Source of the DNA: Bradyrhizobium sp. WSM471
GTDB lineage: Bacteria > Pseudomonadota > Alphaproteobacteria > Rhizobiales > Xanthobacteraceae
Assembly (NCBI RefSeq): GCF_000244915.1
Contig: NZ_CM001442.1
Coordinates: 1,426,001-1,490,000, forward strand
Length of the DNA: 64,000 bases
Direction of reading: 5' to 3'
Shown here: in pieces, positions 58,021-64,000 of the stretch
Layout of the letters: every line of letters begins with the position of its first letter
Numbering within the stretch: the stretch's first letter is position 1
Notes under the pieces: generated by a model
Databases searched by the model: none
The model's input: the letters and a program-made list of their open reading frames with translations, nothing else
Told to the model about the DNA's origin: nothing
Translations under genes and position numbers: made by a program

Positions 58021-58176
58021 ATGACTGCGGACGAGCCATCTTGGAAGATGCTGATCGCCTTCTTGACGGTAATCACGCTCTCCACGGCTTTGCTTCACGC
58101 TGGGTACAAGCCGGAGATCGCGATCATGCCGTGCTTTCTGTTGTCGATGCTGATGCAGGGGCGGCTGACCGAGTGA
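58021..58176 (+). CDS. Small membrane protein, translationally coupled to a response regulator
   Basis: 51 residues from ATG 58021, with GGAGG six bases upstream. It has two hydrophobic stretches: MLIAFLTVITLSTALLHAGY and IAIMPCFLLSMLMQGRL. Its stop (TGA 58174-58176) overlaps the ATG of the response regulator (58176) as TGATG, the pattern of translational coupling. No family is recognised. It may be a small membrane sensor, an anchor or a toxin-like peptide; only the coupling and membrane nature are seen. Confidence 0.65.
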   Translation: MTADEPSWKMLIAFLTVITLSTALLHAGYKPEIAIMPCFLLSMLMQGRLTE

Positions 58177-58997
58177 TGGCTTCGACCAAAAAGCCTACCG
58201 ATCTCGCAGACAAGGGTCCTTCCGGTCCGGCCGATGTGATGCGCGCCCCCCGCATCCTAATCGTCGATGACGACAAGGCTGATGCAGATCGCATTGGAAC
58301 GGCATTGAAAAATCCCCTGACGAAAATTGGGCAGCTTGATTGCAAGATAGAGTGGGTCAACGACGTAGCAAGCGCTCGCCAATATCTCGAGAAAGATGAT
58401 ATCGACTTGTATTTACTTGACCTTGATATCTCGGAATACTGGGGAAAGCCGACCGACAAGGAAACGGGCAAAGCTTTCGTGAAAGCTGTAATTAACAATA
58501 CGAATGCTGGCATCATCGTATGTTCTAATCTGCCGATTGACGAGGAGGCGCCACCTCTCATCGAGTATGGAGCAGATGATTACGTCGAAAAATCCTACGG
58601 CTTCATGGCAATCGCACCCCGGGCAATGTCGGTCTGGCGAAGAACGCATACCGAGAGGCGTTCCAAGCAATCGCATTCCGGCCGGAGGTTTCGGATCGGG
58701 AATTGGATGTTCACGATTGGTGATCGTCAGATTACCGATCGTTTGGGGATCTCCAAGCGGCTTTCGATAACCGAACACATCTTCTTGCGCCATCTCTGTG
58801 CGGTGGAGGGTCATGCTATCGATAGCGAAGTCTTCAACATCGAGGTGCTGCGTAGAGAGAAAGGTGATAAGCACGTTCGACTGGACGTCTTCGTGCCAAG
58901 GCTTCGCGCCAAGTTGAACAACATGATCGACTTGGTTCCCCAAGGGCGAACGGGGATTTACAAGCTCTTGGACGTTGAAGAAGTGTTCTCCTTCTAG
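58176..58997 (+). CDS. Response regulator, receiver plus winged-helix output domain
   Basis: 273 residues from ATG 58176 (the frame is open 63 codons further upstream, over the small membrane gene). The receiver domain shows RILIVDDDKADADRI, DIDLYLLDLDISEYWG with the likely phospho-Asp, NAGIIVCSNLP and YGADDYVEKSYGF with the conserved Lys. The C-terminal part (about 175-273) resembles OmpR/PhoB winged helices: FRIGNWMFTIGDRQITDR, LSITEHIFLRHLCAVEGHAI and VRLDVFVPRLRAKLNNM. No histidine kinase is next to it, so it is an orphan regulator in this window. Confidence 0.85.
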   Translation: MASTKKPTDLADKGPSGPADVMRAPRILIVDDDKADADRIGTALKNPLTKIGQLDCKIEWVNDVASARQYLEKDDIDLYLLDLDISEYWGKPTDKETGKAFVKAVINNTNAGIIVCSNLPIDEEAPPLIEYGADDYVEKSYGFMAIAPRAMSVWRRTHTERRSKQSHSGRRFRIGNWMFTIGDRQITDRLGISKRLSITEHIFLRHLCAVEGHAIDSEVFNIEVLRREKGDKHVRLDVFVPRLRAKLNNMIDLVPQGRTGIYKLLDVEEVFSF

Positions 58998-59001
58998 TTT
59001 G

Positions 59002-59238
59002 TTATGGCGCCTTGAGTGTAGTTTCATTTTTTTGAAGATCCCAATACGGATCGATTAACGGGCACTTGTAGTTGAGTCCGATATATCCCCTCCCGGCGTC
59101 ATCAAAGAAGATCCGAGCCGCACCATGAGACTCCTCAGGTATGATCAGGAAAGCGGCGTCCTCTTGTATAAAGTTTAGGTCGCCGACGTGCCACCACTCT
59201 CGTTGCCATTCGAAGAAGTAGGTGGTTTTGCCTGGTGC
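59002..59238 (-). pseudogene. Remnant of an unrecognised protein
   Basis: A minus-strand frame without a start, preceded in frame by a stop, reads TTYFFEWQREWWHVGDLNFI, then EDAAFLIIPEESHGAARIFF and GLNYKCPLIDPYWDL. The sequence is coding-like (coherent amphipathic pattern), but the family is unknown. Probably the 3' end of a truncated gene. Confidence 0.35.
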
Positions 59239-59321
59239 CTAGCTGGCAGGCGACCGCCTTGAGCCGTCGCTTTCGCGAGCGTCAGCCGATCCTTTCCAGA
59301 TCGGCGAGACACTTTTCGAGG

Positions 59322-59720
59322 TTATCCTTGGCTTAAAAGCCTCTTCGTCTCGCCCAGTCGCTTGAAGTCAGGTTTCACCGGGCCGGCACCCACCGCGCTC
59401 AGGTGATGGCAAACAGTCGTGAGATCGTTCGAAATATCCTCGAGAACGAAAGCTATATTTTCGAGCGGCACTAGCTCCGCAAAAAAGGTCTTGGATACAG
59501 TGTCGTCCTGGCCGGTCGGCCCCTCGAACTTCACCTCAACGAGTGGGACTAGGACATTGCGATTGTCACGCGCAGCTCTGCCCATACTCATGACCGGCGA
59601 GCTGAATGTCGCCGAGATGTATGTAAGCCGGTCGACCAGGGCGCTTCCGTACAACATGACGGCGTCGGGATCGCTTTGCACCTCATCCGGCTTCGAAGCA
59701 CTAGGATCTTCATTCGACAT
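59322..59720 (-). CDS. Hypothetical protein, partner of the upstream regulator-like gene
   Basis: 132 residues, soluble, with DPDAVMLYGSALVDRLTYIS, LVPLVEVKFEGPTGQ and FFAELVPLENIAFVLEDISN. No known domain recognised. Its start overlaps the stop of the winged-helix-like gene on the same strand by 11 bases, so both were probably co-transcribed. The frame is intact, unlike most neighbours. Confidence 0.6.
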   Translation of the reverse strand: MSNEDPSASKPDEVQSDPDAVMLYGSALVDRLTYISATFSSPVMSMGRAARDNRNVLVPLVEVKFEGPTGQDDTVSKTFFAELVPLENIAFVLEDISNDLTTVCHHLSAVGAGPVKPDFKRLGETKRLLSQG

Positions 59721-60309
59721 GTTCGGTCTCCTGTCCCTGCAAATGCAGGATCCCCACCGGGAATGAGACGGCTTTGGGACTGTTCATCGGCTCTACCGTG
59801 TAGGACCCGTGCGCTTCGGCCTTTTCGCCTGTACGACAGCGACGGTAAGGGCTTGATAGGAGCTTTTCGTCCTCGCCTTCATATATCCGAGCGCGGCAGG
59901 TGCCGGCCCATGAAAGTGGAGCAGAAATCCTCCATGGCTCGTCGGACGCCTGCAGCGCTCGCGTCAGCGTCCAGGCTGTGTTGGGGTGCGACGAGCCCTG
60001 CATTCCCAAATCAATAAAGGTACGAAGAACCGTGTCTGCATCTGCCGTTAAGTGGGGCGGGTGGGCGGCTACCGGAAATTTGTCTCGAACGGAGCGGGTT
60101 GACCCGCCACGCTCCTTCGCTTCGCGCTTTTCTAACGCAAGCAAGCCGTCACGCGTCAGCGCGAAATGAGCGAATTTGCCCTGTGTTGTTCGCTCCACGA
60201 AACGCGCATTCGTCATGAGGCGGAGGATGCGGCTGAGATTTGCATCGCTCAGAGACAACCTCTTTGCGAGCGCCGCCTTAGACTCGTCCTGTTGCTCGTC
60301 CTCTTGTTC
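59710..60309 (-). pseudogene. MarR-like winged-helix protein, 5'-truncated
   Basis: From about 60309 the minus-strand frame reads EQEDEQQDESKAALAKRLSL, SDANLSRILRLMTNARFVER and FAHFALTRDGLLALEKREAK, a MarR/winged-helix pattern, and continues to the stop at 59710. Upstream of 60309 the open frame runs into antisense of the protease gene and makes no sense, so the real N-terminus and promoter are lost. It ends by overlapping the next gene (59322-59720). Confidence 0.55.
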
Positions 60310-60319
60310 TGCTGGGGGG

Positions 60320-60820
60320 CGAACGCTCAACAAAAAGTATGCCGATCTTGTTCGAAAAGCGGTTGCGGAAACATGGGAGACTGCGGCGCAAGGTGGCGTG
60401 TGGTTTGCGAATACTTGGCCGTCCTGTACGGGCGGCGCGCCAGGTATGCACGTGCGGGTCGCTGATGAAGGCGCCCACACCGACGTCATCGGCAGGTATC
60501 TCGACGGCAAGCCATGGGGCATGACTCTCAATTTCAGTTTCGATCATTGGAGCAAAGGCTGTCGGCATAGACGCGAGTTCTGCATCCGTGCGGTTGCAGT
60601 CCACGACTTCGGACATGCTCTTGGTTTTACGCATGAACAGAACCGCGACGATGCGCCGGAGCAGTGCCGCAACGAGAAAGCTTCTGGCTCGGTCGGCGAT
60701 TATAAATTCACGAAGTACGACCCCAATTCCATAATGAACTATTGTAATCCAGCATGGAACGGGAACGGACAGCTCAGCCCTCTCGATATCGCCGCTGTCA
60801 GGACATTCTATCCGTCCTGA
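60320..60820 (+). pseudogene. Astacin/matrixin-like metalloprotease, 5'-truncated, HExxH altered
   Basis: Coherent coding begins at about 60320 (NKKYADLVRKAVAETWETAA) and runs to the stop at 60820. The zinc site reads HDFGHALGFTHEQNR (His at 60602) where the family has HEFGHALGFAHEQNR, so the catalytic Glu is Asp. Further stretches are TLNFSFDHWSKGCRHRREFC and DPNSIMNYCNPAWNGNG. The signal peptide and first part are missing at a junction with the regulator remnant on the other strand. An in-frame ATG at 60176 exists but yields an unrelated N-terminus. Confidence 0.6.
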
Positions 60821-61992
60821 CACTCGGTCTTTTGGTATCCATGAGCGCTCCCGCGCAGGCGGATCGCGCGGCAGTGCAAATTGCTGCGCGTTACAACGTC
60901 AGGACGGTTCACGTCCAGTTCGTTGGCGTGATGTACAACGGCAAGCAGGAAGTCGGCGGCAGCTCCGGGCTGCTCATCGGCGACAGCCTCGTGCTGACCA
61001 ACAGCCATGTGATCGGACGCGAGGAGAACTATAAGAGCTTCGAAGTCAATGCCCATCTCGGGCCGCGCAATGCGAACCCGATCAAAGTCCCTGCGGTTCA
61101 TCGCGACGATGCCAGAGACTTGGCTCTTCTCGATCTGTCGCAGCCCGCCGGAAACAGCGGAGGCGCCTCTCGTTGTCCGATGCCCGTGATCGATGACAAC
61201 CAGCAAGCCCCGATGGGGACCCAGCTTTATCTGCTCGGTTATCCGCTCGATCTGGATCTGAGCATATCGAGCGGTCTGATAAGCAACCAGACTAGCCCGA
61301 ACGGTCGCTGGCAAACGAACACGGTTGTGAACGTCGGCAGCGGTGGCCCCGCATTCAACGAGTTCGGCGCCCTGCTGGGGATCGCAGTTGGCGGCATCGT
61401 CAAGTGGAACGAGGCGGATGTTTTTGGCGTCAACTTCATCATTCCCGCCACCGTGATTACTGCAAGCCCCCTGTACAGCATGATCGCGGCCATTCCGCAG
61501 CCGTCTGTTTGCTGGACCAAGTGGGTCGAGACAACGATCTCGTTTGAGAACTGGACGAAACTGAATTCCACGCATGTGCAGACGCAAGCCAATGCCGGCG
61601 TGAAGATCCCCGAAATCCTCTCCGGAGCGATCCATACGCTACTGCCCGAAGACCGCCGCCTCATCGTGAACGTCCCGGTGTCGCAGCTCATCGACCCGAA
61701 GCTGATCGAGCGGGCGTATACGGTGGACAAAACCAAGGACGATCACCCGGTCGTATTTGCGGAGCATTCGGCGGACTATGCCGAGACTTTCCCTGCTGAG
61801 CCCGGCTACCGCATCACAGGGTGCACGTGGCACGTTGAGACCGCCAATGGTGCGAGCAATATCGGTTGCGCGATCAACGGCGGCGGGGCGGAGGTTCGCT
61901 TCACCTACAGGCTTACCAGCGTACCTGCTGTCGACAGGTATCGCGGATGGCTGGGCGCTACGGTCAACGTTTCCCAAACCCCTGCAAAGTAG
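60754..61992 (+). CDS. Secreted trypsin-like serine protease (DegP/HtrA-like catalytic domain)
   Basis: 412 residues from ATG 60754, which overlaps the 3' end of the metalloprotease remnant by 67 bases; the first 35 residues give a plausible signal peptide (ILSVLTLGLLVSMSAPAQA). Catalytic triad: His85 in LVLTNSHVIG, Asp122 in DARDLALLDL, Ser196 in VVNVGSGGPAFNEFG (the usual GNSGGP or GDSGGP is shortened to VGSGGP). No PDZ domain is visible. The C-terminal 150 residues are unrecognised and contain three Cys. Periplasmic or secreted; target unknown. Confidence 0.72.
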   Translation: MERERTAQPSRYRRCQDILSVLTLGLLVSMSAPAQADRAAVQIAARYNVRTVHVQFVGVMYNGKQEVGGSSGLLIGDSLVLTNSHVIGREENYKSFEVNAHLGPRNANPIKVPAVHRDDARDLALLDLSQPAGNSGGASRCPMPVIDDNQQAPMGTQLYLLGYPLDLDLSISSGLISNQTSPNGRWQTNTVVNVGSGGPAFNEFGALLGIAVGGIVKWNEADVFGVNFIIPATVITASPLYSMIAAIPQPSVCWTKWVETTISFENWTKLNSTHVQTQANAGVKIPEILSGAIHTLLPEDRRLIVNVPVSQLIDPKLIERAYTVDKTKDDHPVVFAEHSADYAETFPAEPGYRITGCTWHVETANGASNIGCAINGGGAEVRFTYRLTSVPAVDRYRGWLGATVNVSQTPAK

Positions 61993-62003
61993 GTAGCTGA
62001 TCG

Positions 62004-63353
62004 ATGGTCATGCTCGTCTTGCCAATTCGAGGTTCGAACCGGTTGCATCGGCTCGGCCACGCCTTCCAGCAGCTTCGAACAGTGCTCATTGTCTTGTTTT
62101 GCGCGCTCGCGACCGGTTGCGCCCACCAGGGTCCGGCCTCGCAGCAGGCCAACCGGCATATACAGAAGGCGCCCCAGAAACATGAGAGCGCGTTCAAGAA
62201 ATACGGCTATCGCTATGGCCCCGGGTACTACCACCATGTCCGGCACTATCATGCCTACCGGCCGTGGCGACGGACAACCGGTGAGGCGAGCGAGGAGGCG
62301 CCTCCCGACAAACGCAGCACCGGAGCCGCGGTGGTGGTCAATAGATCTGTAATCAAGGGGTTGGTACCCGTCTACTTCGCCACCAATCGCGTGGTGACCG
62401 GTGGGTCCGGTCTGGAATGACCCAGATCTCCTATAGTCGTGCGGCCACCAACACATTTGGCTGCGTGACGGTTAGCATTCCCATCGTTCACAAGATGGGA
62501 GAAGTCGAAACGCCGAAGACAAGCTGGTTCGGGATGCGCAAGGAGGCGGAGGCCGATGGAAAGCATTTCCGAATTCAGAAGCTCGATCGTCTTTCCCGTG
62601 AGGAGTTTGCTTCCGCTATCGCAAATCCGGCCGACAGCCTGATGCTATTTGTGCACGGCTACAACGTTGCTTTTTCGGACGCAGCCTTCAGGGCGGCTCA
62701 AATTGCTTTCGACGCAAACTACAAAGGCCGTGTCATGATGTACTCCTGGCCGTCCAAGGGCGGAGTGAAGGACTATGACTACGATCGGGAGAGTGCTTTG
62801 TACGCTCCGGATGGCTTGTTCGATCTCCTCCAGCTCATTAAAACGGCGGGCAAAGTCTCACGGATAATCGTGATTGCGCATAGTCTGGGCAGCGAGGTGG
62901 TTTTGGGCGCCTTGCAGCAAGCCGTGCTGAGCCAGACGGCGCTCGGGATTACTGAATTGATTGATTTTTGCGGCCCCGGACGTGGATCGCGACGTCTATC
63001 TACAGCGCGCGAGCCAAATCAAGGCAGCGGCGGGCGCGGTGACGCTATACGCGTCCTCGACGGATCTCGCCTTGCTCACCTGCATGAAGAAAGCGCAATC
63101 CACGTCGCGAATGGCATTCGTAACCAAGAGCGGGCCAACTCTCGTGTCCGGTATCGAAATGGTCGATGTTTCTGCTGTGGGAAGCGAAATGTTTGCTCTA
63201 AATCACAGTACGTACTCAACCAGCCGCGCGGTTCTCGATGACATAGGCCGTATCATCTCGTCTTCGACGCATCTTAAACCCCCGCAGCGGACCCCGACCC
63301 TGCGATCGATGCCCGACGATTCGAATACGACTTATTGGATGTATCCATATTAA
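62004..63353 (+). pseudogene. Lipoprotein alpha/beta-hydrolase (DUF900 type), two frameshifts
   Basis: Part one (62004-62420) has a lipobox (FCALATGCAHQ) and ends PVYFATNRVVTGGSGLE. Part two begins in the -1 frame at 62417 (MTQISYSRAATNTFGCVTVS) and includes the hydrolase core SLMLFVHGYNVAFSDAAFRA, YSWPSKGGVKDYDYDRESA and the nucleophile elbow VIAHSLGSEVVLGAL. A second shift in a T-run near 62966 leads to part three (IFAAPDVDRDVYLQRASQIK to the stop at 63353). All parts align to one protein of about 450 residues. Two single-base shifts could also be assembly errors. Confidence 0.75.
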
Positions 63354-63483
63354 GAATCGCTCTTCGGCTGTTTGCAGAGTTGTGGGCCACAAACCTGGCA
63401 GATGTGTGCGCGTTCAACGCGAAAATTAAAACGCACGGAGGCGAAAACTGATTGATTGTAGGGCGGATGTGGTTTCTCAATCA

Positions 63484-63516
63484 GCGGGTCCCAGGTTCGA
63501 GTCTGGTGCGTCCATC
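63484..63516 (+). other. tRNA 3'-end-like sequence (possible integration scar)
   Basis: GTCCCAGGTTCGAGTCTGGT followed by GCGTCCATCA looks like a T-arm and 3' acceptor strand with one base missing from the T-stem (a C would restore CCAGG-TTCGAGT-CCTGG). No matching 5' half was found nearby. tRNA 3' ends are classic attachment sites of symbiosis islands, so this may be an att scar. It could also be chance. Confidence 0.3.
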
Positions 63517-63633
63517 AAAATAACGGGCGGCAGTTACTGGCGCGCCATTGGCTCGAGTCCGTCTGAGTTCGGCGTGTCGATAATTTGCCTTGCGGAAAGC
63601 GGCAAGCAAATTCGTAAGTCTCTTTTCCGATAT

Positions 63634-64000
63634 GTGCCAAAACTGGATCGGCTGCTCCAGCTAGAGATCTTCGCCAAGACCGCCGAGCTCGGCAGCCTGT
63701 CCAAGGGCTGCGGACATTCGGTGGATGTCGAACGCGGCCGCGAGCCGACACCTGAGCGGATGGGAGGAGCGGCTCGCGGTGCGGCTGATCGAGCGCAACA
63801 TGCGCCGGCAATGGCTGACCGAGGCAGGGCAGGATCTGTTGCAGCGTTGCAGGCCGCTCCTGAACGACGCCAAAGCCGACGATGGCGTCAGGGACCGCAC
63901 GTTGTCGCCCAAGCGCATGCTGCGCGTTACGAGTTCGCTGTCGTTTGCGATGATCTACATGGCGCCGATCCTGCCGGCATTTCGCAAGCTCTACCCCAAG
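63634..64000 (+). pseudogene. LysR-family regulator, frameshifted and cut by the window edge
   Basis: From GTG 63634 the frame reads VPKLDRLLQLEIFAKTAELG followed by SLSK, the start of a LysR helix-turn-helix. One extra base near 63706 shifts the rest to ADIRWMSNAAASRHLSGWEE, then RLAVRLIERNMRRQWLTEAG and MLRVTSSLSFAMIYMAPILP. The effector-binding domain begins just before the window ends. Pseudogene if the shift is real. Confidence 0.65.

Noticed and set aside
60176..60320. N-terminal extension of the metalloprotease from ATG 60176
   Set aside because: These residues are antisense to the winged-helix gene and give no signal peptide; the coherent sequence starts near 60320.

Overview
The window looks like part of the symbiosis (nitrogen-fixation) island of a rhizobium. 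Bradyrhizobium is the likely genus, because gene content and order match what is known for that genus: nifDKENX, then iscA/nifU-like/nifS/nifT, then nifB-ferredoxin-nifZ, then nifH-nifQ-nifW, then fixBCX, with fixA absent. The genus is an inference; no rRNA or housekeeping marker is present. The island character comes from long non-coding stretches, IS and integrase remnants, and many frameshifted genes.

Layout. 1-0.9 kb: a tyrosine recombinase cut by the window edge and an IS1380-type remnant. 1-7.5 kb: an IclR regulator divergent from a NitT/TauT-type ABC transporter, a CoA-transferase, a citryl-CoA-lyase-like protein and a broken SMP-30 gene, probably a carboxylate uptake and catabolism unit. 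8-16.4 kb: GNAT, a degenerate EAL protein, a ferredoxin with a NifA site, metE behind a cobalamin riboswitch, and a di-haem cytochrome c peroxidase. 16.4-21.3 kb: mostly decayed DNA. 21.3-29.5 kb: nifD-K-E-N-X, two small nif-associated genes and fdxB. 30.5-31.7 kb: a thioredoxin-like protein behind a sigma54 promoter. 32.4-33.3 kb: a dead asd copy. 34.9-37 kb: iscA, a NifU C-terminal domain protein, nifS and nifT. 37.9-41 kb: nifB, ferredoxin, two NifZ-type genes and two small nif-cluster genes. 42.8-46.6 kb: a peroxiredoxin divergent from nifH, then nifQ, a nifV pseudogene and nifW. 47.8-50.5 kb: fixBCX. 53-54 kb: a CbiM-type metal transporter behind a NifA/sigma54 promoter. 54.4-64 kb: thermonuclease, SugE with a guanidine-II riboswitch, a radical SAM protein, a small membrane protein coupled to a response regulator, and a block of decayed genes, with a tRNA-like 3' end and a broken LysR gene at the edge.

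How the parts fit. Seven promoters of good TGGCAY-N5-TTGC type were found by eye: before nifD, the thioredoxin-like gene, iscA, nifB, nifH, the peroxiredoxin (minus strand) and the CbiM-like gene. A weaker one precedes the first ferredoxin. Exact TGT-N10-ACA sequences (the NifA upstream activator consensus) lie 60-110 bp upstream of six of these eight promoters; the peroxiredoxin may share the nifH site. The window therefore reads as a NifA regulon covering nitrogenase, cofactor assembly, electron transfer, redox protection and metal uptake. NifA itself and FixA are not here. The decayed nifV suggests that homocitrate comes from the host plant.

The most interesting leads are the NifA-type control of a CbiM-like metal transporter, the peroxiredoxin divergent from nifH, the sigma54-driven thioredoxin-helical protein, the nifV and asd pseudogenes, the guanidine-II riboswitch, and a 51-residue membrane protein whose stop codon overlaps the start of a response regulator. 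All calls come from reading the sequence; no database search or structure prediction was run.
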